Shown here piece after piece: positions 1 to 8,000 of a DNA stretch of 24,893 nucleotides. The translations under genes were made by a program, and so were the position numbers. Positions within the stretch are counted from its first letter, which is position 1, and each line of letters opens with the position of its first letter. The notes beneath the pieces were generated by a model. That model saw only the letters and a program-made list of their open reading frames with translations. It was not told the DNA's origin and made no database searches. This stretch comes from Sulfurovum sp. (lineage in GTDB: Bacteria; Campylobacterota; Campylobacteria; Campylobacterales; Sulfurovaceae). The stretch covers positions 1 through 24,893 of the forward strand of contig DYMW01000010.1 of assembly GCA_020721385.1 (NCBI GenBank). Reading direction: 5' to 3'.

Positions 1-49
1 CCATAATGTTTTTGTTAATTATATCATAAAATCAGAGGATGGTTTCTCG

Positions 50-77
50 GTAGGGGCAATCCCTTGTGGTTGCCCCC
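50..77 (+). repeat. REP-type palindrome with GTAG foot
   Basis: A GTAG tetranucleotide (50-53) begins a short hairpin. Arm GGGGCAA (53-59) pairs with TTGCCCC (70-76) across a 10-base loop. REP elements mobilised by REP-associated transposases typically have a short GC-rich hairpin with a conserved GTAG or GGAG at the 5' foot. The element is strikingly GC-rich against AT-rich surroundings and lies 10 bases beyond the stop codon of a decayed transposase of exactly that family. Seen: palindrome, tetranucleotide and position. Inferred: that it is a REP present elsewhere in the genome. Confidence 0.7.
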
Positions 78-87
78 AAATAGCCGT

Positions 88-249
88 TCAATCTCCACTT
101 TTGTGATTTTTGATAATCATAGAAATAGCCGATTTAGACAAGCCAAGAAAGGAAGCAATCTCAATTTGAGAATAACCATCCTCTGCATAAGCCAAAGAGA
201 TAACGCTGTTCCTCCTAAGCGACTGTCCCCTTTTATCTAACAAATCATC
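88..249 (-). pseudogene. REP-associated Y1 transposase (RAYT), C-terminal remnant
   Basis: The minus strand encodes about 53 residues ending at the TGA at 88-90. They include RGQSLRRNSVISLAYAEDGY followed by SQIEIASFLGLSKSAISMII. This is the C-terminal helix-turn-helix tail of IS200-like Y1/REP-associated transposases. An in-frame TAG (250-252) lies just upstream, and I see no catalytic HUH motif or Tyr domain between here and rsmA. Full-length proteins of this family are roughly 180-330 residues, so most of the gene is lost. No start codon is available, so it is almost certainly not expressed as a functional enzyme. The identification rests on remembered family sequence. Confidence 0.72.
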
Positions 250-283
250 CTAAAAAAAGAAAAGAAGTTTTAAATCTAATTTT

Positions 284-294
284 TATGGTAGAAT
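284..294 (+). promoter_or_regulatory. Putative extended -10 promoter of rsmA-rnj
   Basis: TATGGTAGAAT contains a -10-like TAGAAT (289-294) preceded by TGG, about 72 bases before the rsmA ATG. No convincing -35 is visible, as is usual for Campylobacterota sigma-70 promoters. Confidence 0.4.
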
Positions 295-366
295 TATATC
301 CAACATCTTTATATAACAAGAATATATCTCCTCTATATAAGAATCCTTAAGTAAGAATTGTGTAAA

Positions 367-1188
367 ATGAACAAAATTGAAAATCTATCAGAATTTGCAA
401 ATAAAAGATTTGGTCAAAACTTTTTAAAAAATGACGCCATTATAAAACAGATCATCCAATCGATTCCCAATGACAATTTAAAAATTGCCGAAATTGGGCC
501 TGGCTTAGGTGATTTAACCAAAGAGCTAGTATTGGCTCGAAATGTCACAGCATTTGAGGTTGATAAAAGATTATGTGAGCATCTCCAAAATAGTTTTAGT
601 GAACCCATCCGTCAGGGGACTTTAACTATTCATTGTGGTGATGTGCTTGAGCGTTGGGGGGAGAATATGCTATTGGATGAAGATTATCATCTTGTAGCCA
701 ATCTACCTTATTATATAGCCACCAATATTATCTTAAAAGCATTAAAAGATGAACATTGCCAATCCATTTTGGTCATGGTTCAAAAAGAGGTAGCCATCAA
801 GTTTTCAGCCCAATCGGGAGAGAAAGCTTTTTCAGGTTTATCGGTTTTAACCCAAACTGTGGGCTATGGCGAATTACTTTTTGATGTGGGAGCAGAAAAT
901 TTTGTTCCTCCACCAAAAGTAACCTCTTCTATTCTTTTAATTCGTAAAGAACGTACTGAAGATAACAAAAATTTTGAAAATTTTTTAAAAGTTGCCTTTA
1001 AACAGCCACGAAAAAAATTAACCAAAAATCTAAGTACCGATTATGATAAAGATAAAATTGAAGCACTCTTATTACAAAAAGAGATAAATCTTACTATTCG
1101 ACCTCATGAAGCTACGACTCTTATTTATCATCACTTATATAATGAATTAAACAAGGATCATATCGATGGAAGAGAAAAAAGCGAATAA
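367..1188 (+). CDS. rsmA: 16S rRNA dimethyladenosine transferase RsmA (KsgA)
   Basis: RsmA uses S-adenosylmethionine to dimethylate the two adjacent adenosines in the 3'-terminal hairpin of 16S rRNA during late 30S assembly. The 273-residue product (usual length about 260-280) starts with the conserved FGQNFL segment. It has SAM-binding motif I (EIGPGLGDLT, near residues 43-52) and the catalytic NLPYYIATNI motif (NLPY, near residue 113), then the C-terminal FKQPRKKL region. I chose the ATG at 367. A TTG at 358 would add only three residues ahead of it, and neither start has a strong ribosome-binding site. The 3' end overlaps rnj by 23 bases, so the two are probably co-transcribed and translationally coupled. 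The family assignment is secure; the exact start is moderately sure. Confidence 0.95.
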   Translation: MNKIENLSEFANKRFGQNFLKNDAIIKQIIQSIPNDNLKIAEIGPGLGDLTKELVLARNVTAFEVDKRLCEHLQNSFSEPIRQGTLTIHCGDVLERWGENMLLDEDYHLVANLPYYIATNIILKALKDEHCQSILVMVQKEVAIKFSAQSGEKAFSGLSVLTQTVGYGELLFDVGAENFVPPPKVTSSILLIRKERTEDNKNFENFLKVAFKQPRKKLTKNLSTDYDKDKIEALLLQKEINLTIRPHEATTLIYHHLYNELNKDHIDGREKSE

Positions 1189-3265
1189 CCATTCGCCAAA
1201 AGATAATGAAAATAAAACAAGACGTGACCGTCCTGATAGACCAAGACGTTCACAAAACCCGCACAGAAAACCAAAACAAGCCAATGAACCTGTAGCAGAA
1301 AAACCTACAACAGAAACCAATGCCCATATTACCACACCACAAAAAGAGATTAAACGCCCTGCACCTGAGCCTAAAAAACCTGTTCATAAAAAAAATCCAA
1401 ATCAACAACCTAAAGCTCCAATCGCACATGTTGAAAAACCAAGTCATCCTAAAAAACCGACTGCACCAAAAACCAACAATGCTAGACGAGGACATAAAAA
1501 ACAAATAGCAGGACCACTTAGCGATGCCATAAAAGCGTCACTAAAAGAGAATCAAGAAGTTAATGACCTTAGAATGAACCCATGGAAACAGATTGATGTT
1601 TCCAATAACCATAAAATTCGGTTTACACCACTGGGTGGTTTGGGTGAAATTGGTGGAAACATGGCAGTATTAGAGGATGAAGATTCCGCATTTATTATTG
1701 ATGTTGGAATGAGTTTTCCCGATGAGAGTATGCACGGTGTTGATATATTGGTGCCTGATTTTTCTTATCTTCATGCCATTAAAAATAAAATTAAAGCCGT
1801 CATTATTACCCATGCCCATGAAGACCATATTGGTGCTGTTCCCTATCTCTATAAAGAATTAAAATTCCCTATTTATGGTACACCTTTGGCATTGGCAATG
1901 ATTGAAAACAAATTCCAAGAGCATGGTTTGATGGAAGATGTAAAGTACTTTAATTATATCACCAAACGAAAACAGTATGAAGTAGGAACATTTAAAATCG
2001 AATGGATGCACAATACCCACTCAATTGTTGATGCCTGTTCTTTGGCAGTTGAAACGGTTGCTGGAACCATTATTCACACCGCTGATTTTAAGATTGACCA
2101 TACCCCAATTGACAATCAAACGATGGATTTACAACGTTATGCATATTATGGCTCAAAAGGAGTACTTTGTCTCTTCTCGGACAGTACCAACTCACATAAC
2201 CCAGGATTTACCAAAAGTGAAGCGGTGGTAGGAAAGACCTTTGATACCCTTTTCGACCTTGCAAAAGGAAGAGTGATTATGTCAACCTTCTCATCCAATA
2301 CCCACCGTATCTATCAAGCAATGGAACGTGGAATTGAAGCAGGAAGAAAAGTATGTGTAATTGGTCGTTCAATGGAGAGAAACATTGAGACCACTCGACG
2401 ATTGGGTTATGTTGATATTGATGAAAAACATTTTATTGACCCTCATGAAATTGGTAAATACCCAGAAGAACAGGTGCTGATTGTCACCACAGGTTCACAA
2501 GGTGAAACCATGGCTGCCCTCTCTCGTATGGCAAATGAAGAGCATCGACACGTTAAGCTTAAACCTACCGATACGGTTATTATTTCCGCCCATGCGATTC
2601 CTGGAAATGAAGGTTCTGTTTCGGCACTAATGAACCTCCTTGTTAAAGCTGGTGTTACGGTACGCTATAAAGACTTTGAAAATATTCACGTCTCAGGTCA
2701 TGCAGGTCAAGAGGAGCAAAAGTTAATTCTTAGATTGGTGCAACCAAAATTCTTCTTACCTGTTCATGGTGAGTATAACCATATTCACAAACACGCTCAA
2801 ACTGCTGTAGCTTGTGGTGTAAATGAACGCAATATTTTACTGATGAGTGATGGTGACCAAGTAGAAATTACCACCAAATATCTTAAAAAAGTTAAAACGG
2901 TTAAATCAGGTAAAAGTTACATTGACAACCAAAATAACAAAGAGATTCATGCGGATGTTATTGATGACAGACAAAAACTCTCTAGTGATGGAATTATTAA
3001 TCTTGCCGTACAGATTCACAAAGCAACCAAAAAAATGGTCGAAAAACCTATTGTTTCTTCTCATGGTTTAATCCCGAATAAAGAAGAGAAACGTTTTGCA
3101 CATGAGATAGAAAACATCATTGAAACCTTTTTAATTACTGCCGATGAACGAAATCTTGTCTCAAGTAAAGTGGTACAAGATGAGTTACGTGCCATTATCA
3201 AAAAATACATCATTCGTACCCAAAAACGGTATCCAATGATTAATCCAGTAGTATTTTTAGTATAA
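1166..3265 (+). CDS. rnj: Ribonuclease J with long basic N-terminal extension
   Basis: RNase J is a metallo-beta-lactamase/beta-CASP ribonuclease with 5'-3' exonuclease and endonuclease activity, and a main mRNA decay enzyme in bacteria lacking RNase E. The product is 699 residues. Residues 1 to about 150 are Lys/Pro/Asn/Arg-rich and probably disordered. The catalytic core begins at FTPLGGLGEIGGN. The zinc-binding HxHxDH motif is H216, H218, D220 and H221. The beta-CASP and C-terminal domains follow, with SGHAGQEEQ and LPVHGEYNH near the core's end. The length and the basic tail match Helicobacter pylori RNase J (about 690 residues), where the enzyme works with the DEAD-box helicase RhpA. The ATG lies inside rsmA, giving a 23-base overlap. 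A helicase partner is not encoded in this window. Confidence 0.95.
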   Translation: MEEKKANNHSPKDNENKTRRDRPDRPRRSQNPHRKPKQANEPVAEKPTTETNAHITTPQKEIKRPAPEPKKPVHKKNPNQQPKAPIAHVEKPSHPKKPTAPKTNNARRGHKKQIAGPLSDAIKASLKENQEVNDLRMNPWKQIDVSNNHKIRFTPLGGLGEIGGNMAVLEDEDSAFIIDVGMSFPDESMHGVDILVPDFSYLHAIKNKIKAVIITHAHEDHIGAVPYLYKELKFPIYGTPLALAMIENKFQEHGLMEDVKYFNYITKRKQYEVGTFKIEWMHNTHSIVDACSLAVETVAGTIIHTADFKIDHTPIDNQTMDLQRYAYYGSKGVLCLFSDSTNSHNPGFTKSEAVVGKTFDTLFDLAKGRVIMSTFSSNTHRIYQAMERGIEAGRKVCVIGRSMERNIETTRRLGYVDIDEKHFIDPHEIGKYPEEQVLIVTTGSQGETMAALSRMANEEHRHVKLKPTDTVIISAHAIPGNEGSVSALMNLLVKAGVTVRYKDFENIHVSGHAGQEEQKLILRLVQPKFFLPVHGEYNHIHKHAQTAVACGVNERNILLMSDGDQVEITTKYLKKVKTVKSGKSYIDNQNNKEIHADVIDDRQKLSSDGIINLAVQIHKATKKMVEKPIVSSHGLIPNKEEKRFAHEIENIIETFLITADERNLVSSKVVQDELRAIIKKYIIRTQKRYPMINPVVFLV

Positions 3266-3293
3266 GATATCCTTTATAAGATATTTTTTAATC

Positions 3294-3311
3294 GCTTTTA
3301 TAAAGGCTTTT
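3294..3311 (+). terminator. Weak possible terminator after rnj
   Basis: GCTTTTA and TAAAGGC (3294-3307) form an imperfect AT-rich hairpin with one G-T wobble, followed by TTTT. It is the only hairpin with a T-run in the rnj-tig gap. The stem is weak and read-through is likely. Confidence 0.25.
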
Positions 3312-3319
3312 AGTCTATT

Positions 3320-3330
3320 TTGGCTAAAAT
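3320..3330 (+). promoter_or_regulatory. Putative promoter of tig-clpP-def
   Basis: TTGGCTAAAAT holds -10 hexamer TAAAAT (3325-3330), with a G-rich extended element. It is identical to the 11-mer found upstream of ruvC (18336-18346). The tig ATG lies about 33 bases downstream, with AGGA as ribosome-binding site. Confidence 0.5.
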
Positions 3331-3362
3331 TCCAAAATTATTTATGTAAAAAAAGGATTGTA

Positions 3363-4655
3363 ATGACCATTACAGCAACAAAGACCAATACTGCAAACGT
3401 ATTGGTAACAGCAAAAATTGATAATGCTGATATAGAAAAAACCATTGACAAAACTGCGAAGCACCTTGCAAAAACCACCAATGTTTCAGGTTTTAGAAAA
3501 GGGAAAGTCCCTTTAGCTACCATCAAAAAAATGTATGGTGAGCGATTAGAACAAGATGCTGAACAACAAACCCTTCAAGAGGTAGTAGAAGTTGCAAAAA
3601 AAGATTTAAATATTGCTACTTCAGATATTATTGCTGAGCCAACATTTAAAAAATATGAAAAAGTTGCTGATGGTATTGAAGTTGAAATAGCTATTTCACT
3701 TAGACCAACAATTGTTGCTGAGGGATATGAAAAACTTGCACCAAGTTATGATGAACCAACGGTTGAAGAGAGTGAATTAGAAGCACGATTAAACAAACTT
3801 CTTGATGCCAATGCTCCATTTAAAAAACTTACTGAAGAGAGAGCTTTAGAAAAGGGTGACCAAGCAACATTTGACTTTTTAGGTACCATTGATGGTATAG
3901 CTTTTGACGGTGGTAAAGCCGAAGGTTTTGAATTGGTTATCGGTTCAGGTCAATTTATTCCTGGATTTGAAGAGCAAATGGTTGGATTAAACAAAGGTGA
4001 AACCAAAGACCTTACGGTTACTTTCCCTGAAACATACCAAGCTACTGACCTTGCAGGTAAAGAGTCTGTATTTACGGTAACCCTTCATGAAATCAAAGCA
4101 AAAAGTTCTGATGAACTTGACGAAGCAATGGTAAAAAGATTGATTCCTGGTGATGAAACTGCAACTGCTCAAACCGTTAAAGACAAATTAACAGAACAAA
4201 TCAAATCAGAAAAAATGTCTAAAATTTATAATGAAACACTTAAACCACAATTGATTGAAGCATTAGTGGCTGAATATGACTTTGATTTACCAGAAAACAT
4301 TGTAGAGCAAGAGATTGATGCTCAACTCAACAACAAAGCCAGAGAGATGAGCGAAGAAGAACTAGCCCAGTATAAAGACAATAAAGAAAAAATCAATGAA
4401 CTTAGAGAAACCCTAAGAGAAGATGCTACCAAATCGGTAAAAGCAACATTCCTTATTGATGCTTTGGCTAAAAAAGAGTCTATCGTAGTGAATGACCAAG
4501 AAGTTTCTCAAACCATCTATTACGAAGCGATGATGAGTGGTCAAGACCCTCAACAAGTAATTGCCTACTACCAACAAAACAATCTTCTACCTGCTGTAAA
4601 AATGGGAATGATTGAAGATAAATTGTTTGCTAAAATCATTGGTTTAGAGAACTAA
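3363..4655 (+). CDS. tig: Trigger factor (ribosome-associated chaperone and PPIase)
   Basis: Trigger factor docks at the ribosomal exit tunnel and folds nascent chains. The 430-residue product matches the family length. The ribosome-docking signature GFRKGKVP is at residues 43-50. An FKBP-type peptidyl-prolyl isomerase domain spans roughly 150-240 (GDQATFDFLGTIDG, then IPGFEEQMVG). The rest forms the charged helical arms of the C-terminal chaperone domain. The ATG is preceded by AAGGATTGTA, a good ribosome-binding site. tig is followed by clpP and def in the same direction, a cluster also found in Campylobacter. Folding, degradation and deformylation of new chains are thereby grouped. A hairpin separates it from clpP, so clpP may also have its own transcript. 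Confidence 0.96.
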   Translation: MTITATKTNTANVLVTAKIDNADIEKTIDKTAKHLAKTTNVSGFRKGKVPLATIKKMYGERLEQDAEQQTLQEVVEVAKKDLNIATSDIIAEPTFKKYEKVADGIEVEIAISLRPTIVAEGYEKLAPSYDEPTVEESELEARLNKLLDANAPFKKLTEERALEKGDQATFDFLGTIDGIAFDGGKAEGFELVIGSGQFIPGFEEQMVGLNKGETKDLTVTFPETYQATDLAGKESVFTVTLHEIKAKSSDELDEAMVKRLIPGDETATAQTVKDKLTEQIKSEKMSKIYNETLKPQLIEALVAEYDFDLPENIVEQEIDAQLNNKAREMSEEELAQYKDNKEKINELRETLREDATKSVKATFLIDALAKKESIVVNDQEVSQTIYYEAMMSGQDPQQVIAYYQQNNLLPAVKMGMIEDKLFAKIIGLEN

Positions 4656-4677
4656 ATCCTCTCTACTGCGTTATTCC

Positions 4678-4695
4678 ATGGGCAGAAATGCCCAT
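4678..4695 (+). terminator. Hairpin in the tig-clpP gap
   Basis: ATGGGCA (4678-4684) and TGCCCAT (4689-4695) form a perfect 7-bp stem closed by a GAAA tetraloop. A looser T-rich stretch follows about 10 bases on. It could be a partial terminator or an mRNA processing/stability element between tig and clpP. Confidence 0.5.
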
Positions 4696-4780
4696 ATTGC
4701 CTCCTATTTTTCTAAGTAACTCTAAGTAAAAAAAGTGTATTCTCCTAACAATTAAATATTTAACATTAAAGGTACCAATA

Positions 4781-5368
4781 ATGAGTTATATTCCTTACGT
4801 TGTGGAACAAACAGGTCGTGGTGAACGAAGTTATGACATCTATTCAAGACTATTAAAAGACAGAATCATCATGTTGAGTGGTGAAGTTAATGACCAAGTG
4901 GCATCAAGTATCGTTGCACAACTTCTTTTTTTAGAAGCACAAGATCCCGATAAAGACATCTATTTTTATATCAATTCTCCAGGAGGCGTTATTACATCTG
5001 GTCTTTCTATGTATGACACCATGAATTACATTAAACCTGACATTGTTACTATTTGTCTTGGTCAAGCAGCTTCTATGGGTGCATTCCTTTTATCAGCAGG
5101 AACAAAAGGGAAACGTTATGCACTACCAAATGCAAGAATTATGATTCACCAACCATCAGGTGGAGCACAAGGACAATCTACCGATATTCAAATTCAAGCT
5201 CAAGAGATTCAACGTCTAAAAGATACCCTCAATGAGATTATGGCAAATACCTGTGGTAAAGATGCCAAACAACTTGAAAAAGATACCGAAAGAGACAATT
5301 TTATGTCGGCCAAAGAAGCAGTTGAGTATGGACTTATTGACCAAGTATTAACCAAAAGTTTCAACTAA
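4781..5368 (+). CDS. clpP: ATP-dependent Clp protease proteolytic subunit ClpP
   Basis: ClpP is the tetradecameric serine peptidase that degrades substrates unfolded by ClpX or ClpA. The product is 195 residues, typical for ClpP. The catalytic triad is visible: S98 in GQAASMGAF, H123 in MIHQPSG and D172 in DTERDNF. The N-terminal MSYIPYVVEQTGRGERSYDI is the usual ClpP start. The ATG at 4781 has AAAGG eight bases upstream. def follows after 9 bases, with its ribosome-binding site overlapping the clpP stop codon, so they form an operon. No AAA+ partner lies in this window. Confidence 0.97.
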   Translation: MSYIPYVVEQTGRGERSYDIYSRLLKDRIIMLSGEVNDQVASSIVAQLLFLEAQDPDKDIYFYINSPGGVITSGLSMYDTMNYIKPDIVTICLGQAASMGAFLLSAGTKGKRYALPNARIMIHQPSGGAQGQSTDIQIQAQEIQRLKDTLNEIMANTCGKDAKQLEKDTERDNFMSAKEAVEYGLIDQVLTKSFN

Positions 5369-5377
5369 GGTTTAACG

Positions 5378-5908
5378 ATGATTCGAGATATTGTTATATA
5401 CCCTGATAAACGTCTAAAAGAGGTCTCAAAAGAGGTTACACAATTCAATGACAAACTTCATACGCTCTTAGATGATATGTATGATACCATGGTTGTAAAA
5501 AATGGTGTTGGCTTAGCAGCCATTCAAGTGGGTGTGCGTTTACGGGTGCTAATTATCAATATTCCTATCGAAAATGGAAGACGAGGCGAGAGTGAACAAC
5601 CCAAAGAGAATACGCTTGAAATTATCAATCCTATTCTTCTTGAAACAGATGGTTACACAAAACATCAAGAGGGTTGCTTAAGTATTCCTGGAATTTTTGA
5701 AGATGTTGAACGTGCATCACACGTTAAAATAGAGTATCAAGACCGATATGGTGAAAAACACCTTATTGAAGATGATGAATTTTTAGCAATTGCCCTACAA
5801 CATGAAATAGACCATCTTAATGGTAAAATATTTATAGAAAAACTCTCATTTATTAAACGCAAAAAGTTTGAAAAAGAGTGGAAAAAGCATCGCAACAATA
5901 CCTTGTAA
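5378..5908 (+). CDS. def: Peptide deformylase
   Basis: The enzyme removes the formyl group from N-terminal formylmethionine of nascent proteins, using a bound metal ion. The 176-residue product has all three family motifs: GVGLAAIQ (43-50), EGCLS (98-102; metal ligand C100) and HEIDH (142-146; ligands H142 and H146, catalytic E143). The ribosome-binding site TAAGG overlaps the clpP stop, indicating coupled expression. The C terminus is Lys/Arg-rich. It converges on the flavoprotein gene, with a hairpin between them. Confidence 0.97.
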   Translation: MIRDIVIYPDKRLKEVSKEVTQFNDKLHTLLDDMYDTMVVKNGVGLAAIQVGVRLRVLIINIPIENGRRGESEQPKENTLEIINPILLETDGYTKHQEGCLSIPGIFEDVERASHVKIEYQDRYGEKHLIEDDEFLAIALQHEIDHLNGKIFIEKLSFIKRKKFEKEWKKHRNNTL

Positions 5909-5933
5909 CACCAGTATTTTATACTGGCGTTAC
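5905..5933. terminator. Convergent hairpin between def and flavoprotein gene
   Basis: GTAAC (5905-5909) plus CCAGTAT (5911-5917) pair with ATACTGG (5921-5927) plus GTTAC (5929-5933). This gives a 12-bp stem with one mismatch and a TTT loop. It overlaps both gene ends (the def stop and the minus-strand stop at 5930-5932), so it can serve transcription from either side, although no clear T-run follows. Confidence 0.6.
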
Positions 5934-7138
5934 AAATGCTCCCCTGCTCTCATTCCACAAACCCATGCAAAGTACAGATTAAATCCTCCTCTATCCCCAT
6001 CAACATCCAATACTTCCCCTGTAAAATAAAGACCTTTTTGTTTTCCAGACTCCATCGTTAACGGATTAATCTCTTTGGTATCCACACCACCTGTAGCAAC
6101 TTCAGCTCCTTTATAGCCCCGACTTCCATTGACTTCAAATTTAAAATCTTTAATGGCATCTACCAATTTTTCAATATGCTTTACACCAATCTGCGATTCG
6201 ATAAGTGTTGGTAGTTTTAAACCCTCTACAATAATCTCTATAAGCTTTTTATTCAAAAACCCTTGTAACCATACATCCAAAGGTTTTTGACTCTTTTTAC
6301 GCACACTTTTTTTCATCAAACTTGCCAACTGTTCATGACTCATTTTCGGCATCAAATCTATATGTAGGATGACTGTAGGATTATGAAATAGTTGTTCCAT
6401 TACAAATCGACTAATATCTAAAATAGCCAATCCTGAAATACCATACGCCGTAAAAAGAACATCGCCTTGCTTTTGAATGGTATATTTACCTTGATTTAAC
6501 GTTACCTTACTCTCTACCTTTACTCCAGCGATTTGATTTAAATCTTTTCGTGGAGAGGTCAGTTGCACCAACGTTGGAAAATCTTTGATAATACGATGAC
6601 CAAAACGCTCTGCAAAACGAATACCATCAATAACCCCCCCAAGCTGTGGTGCGGAAACGTGTCCTGTGGCAATAACCACTTTAGCACTTATAGATTTTCC
6701 TTGTGTGTGTTGAAGGGTATAAACATTATTCTCTTTGTAAATTTGTTGAACTTCAACATTACAACGAATCTCTACTCCTTGTTGTTCACATTCATATTCT
6801 AACAACTCCACCACGGAAGAGGCTTGAAGCGACAGGGGAAAAACCTTCCCTTCTTTGGCTTCAATCAGCTCTAATCCAATGGATTTAAAAAATTGTTTAA
6901 TGGTTTGAAAATTGTATCCCTCTAAAGATTGCTCAATAAAAGAGGGGTTTTGTGAATAAAAACGATTAAGTGTCGGTTTCTGATTGGCAATATTACAACG
7001 ACCATTCCCTGTGGCTAATAGCTTTTTACCAACTTTGGCATTCTTCTCTAAAAGCAGAACTTTTTTACCCCGTCTTGATGCAACAATTGCAGAAACCAAT
7101 CCACTCGCTCCCGCTCCGATGATGATGACGTCAAACAT
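5930..7138 (-). CDS. HI0933-family (YhiN/BaiN-type) FAD-dependent oxidoreductase
   Basis: This 402-residue flavoprotein has an N-terminal Rossmann FAD-binding motif (VIIIGAGASGLVSAI, GxGxxG at residues 8-13). It also has the family's GNGRCN segment near residue 45 and a conserved C-terminal segment TGEVLDVDGDRGGFNLYFAW that closes the FAD site. The architecture matches COG2081 proteins. These are widely conserved and poorly characterised; some members reduce bile-acid intermediates or act as aminoacetone oxidases. The substrate here cannot be deduced. The ATG directly follows the TAG of the upstream TPR lipoprotein gene with no spacer, so translation is likely coupled. The product looks cytoplasmic, with no signal peptide. 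Confidence 0.85.
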   Translation of the reverse strand: MFDVIIIGAGASGLVSAIVASRRGKKVLLLEKNAKVGKKLLATGNGRCNIANQKPTLNRFYSQNPSFIEQSLEGYNFQTIKQFFKSIGLELIEAKEGKVFPLSLQASSVVELLEYECEQQGVEIRCNVEVQQIYKENNVYTLQHTQGKSISAKVVIATGHVSAPQLGGVIDGIRFAERFGHRIIKDFPTLVQLTSPRKDLNQIAGVKVESKVTLNQGKYTIQKQGDVLFTAYGISGLAILDISRFVMEQLFHNPTVILHIDLMPKMSHEQLASLMKKSVRKKSQKPLDVWLQGFLNKKLIEIIVEGLKLPTLIESQIGVKHIEKLVDAIKDFKFEVNGSRGYKGAEVATGGVDTKEINPLTMESGKQKGLYFTGEVLDVDGDRGGFNLYFAWVCGMRAGEHL

Positions 7139-7819
7139 CTATCTTAACGTCTGCTCTAAATCCTCGATTTGGTCTCTTAGACTGATGGTATCCATGTCGT
7201 TTTCACCAAAAAGTTTTTCTCTAATCTCTAATACTTTTTTATAATAAATAAGTGCCAATTTTGTTTTTTCTGTTTTTTCATAGACTTTAGCAATATCCAT
7301 ATAGGTAGATAATACCTCTTCGTGTGTTTCACCCAATGCTATTTTGTCGATGGACAATGCTTTGAAATAAAACTTTAAAGCTTGAGCATAATGACTCAAA
7401 CTGTCATAAACACACGCAACATTATAATAGGTTGTAGCCCGTTCTGCATCATTTTTGGCTAAAATACGTTCATCAATTTCCATTGCTTTTTCATAATAAA
7501 GTAACGCATTTTTATAATCTTTTAACTCATCATAATCCAAACCAATGTTGTTATAATCTAAAGAGATGGCACTCCCTTTTTCTTTATAAAATTGTAAATC
7601 AACCTCTAACTGTTTAAAATCCTCTTGTAAAGCATCTTCATACTCACCATTTTCAAAATAGCTTTTTCCAAGATTATAATGGGTCTGATCAGACTTGGCT
7701 TGTTTCGTTTCTTTAACCATTTTTTGATTATTATCTATAACCTCTGACGAATCAGAACACCCTGTAAACCACAAAGATGTTCCTAAAACCAACGATACCG
7801 CCAATATATTTTTTTTCAT
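7139..7819 (-). CDS. TPR-repeat lipoprotein
   Basis: The 226-residue product starts with a lipoprotein signal peptide (MKKNILAVSLVLGTSLWFTG, lipid-attached C21). It continues with tetratricopeptide repeats of the kinesin-light-chain-like TPR_12 spacing: HYNLGKSYFENGEYEDAL, DYNNIGLDYDELKDYKNALL, YYNVACVYDSLSHYAQALKF and TYMDIAKVYEKTEKTKLALI. A coiled or helical tail ends at EDLEQTLR. It is expected in the periplasm, anchored to a membrane, and probably scaffolds protein contacts; the partners are unknown. It has AAAGGAA as ribosome-binding site. It is the first gene of a two-gene unit with the flavoprotein. A periplasmic scaffold and a cytoplasmic flavoprotein need not work together. Confidence 0.85.
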   Translation of the reverse strand: MKKNILAVSLVLGTSLWFTGCSDSSEVIDNNQKMVKETKQAKSDQTHYNLGKSYFENGEYEDALQEDFKQLEVDLQFYKEKGSAISLDYNNIGLDYDELKDYKNALLYYEKAMEIDERILAKNDAERATTYYNVACVYDSLSHYAQALKFYFKALSIDKIALGETHEEVLSTYMDIAKVYEKTEKTKLALIYYKKVLEIREKLFGENDMDTISLRDQIEDLEQTLR

Positions 7820-7848
7820 TATTCCGTTCCTTTATGTTGTCTGTTCAG

Positions 7849-7859
7849 ATTTTACCATA
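7849..7859 (-). promoter_or_regulatory. Putative promoter of TPR lipoprotein operon
   Basis: Read on the minus strand, TATGGTAAAAT contains TAAAAT as -10, with TGG just upstream, 30 bases before the ATG. It resembles the rsmA and tig promoters in this window. Confidence 0.45.
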
Positions 7860-7964
7860 ATTAAACTCCATTTTCTGTATGATACTTTTAACTTAAAAAT
7901 AAAGAAGAAACAGTTGACACAGTCGAAGCAAAACTTTGATATAAACTCCAACATTAATCGTCCA

Positions 7965-7975
7965 TTGGCTATACT
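7965..7975 (+). promoter_or_regulatory. Putative promoter of small membrane gene-purM
   Basis: TTGGCTATACT carries -10 TATACT (7970-7975) with the same TTGGC extension seen before tig and ruvC. The ATG at 8001 follows 25 bases later, with CAGGAG as ribosome-binding site. Confidence 0.55.
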
Positions 7976-8000
7976 ATCAAAAAAATTACAGGAGTAAATA

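Noticed and set aside
34..184. 11-bp inverted match AGAGGATGGTT (34-44) / AACCATCCTCT (174-184) around the REP and transposase remnant
   Set aside because: One arm lies inside the conserved transposase coding sequence, so it is more likely chance than a terminal inverted repeat; REP elements do not use such repeats.
1250..1504. 84-residue minus-strand frame rich in Phe, Trp and Cys, opposite the rnj tail
   Set aside because: It is the reverse complement of Lys/Pro-rich codons, which mechanically yields Phe, Leu and Trp; no start signal.
3266..3292. Direct repeat TAAGATAT in the rnj-tig gap as a regulatory site
   Set aside because: An 8-mer of A/T-rich composition repeated twice in a short AT-rich gap is expected by chance.
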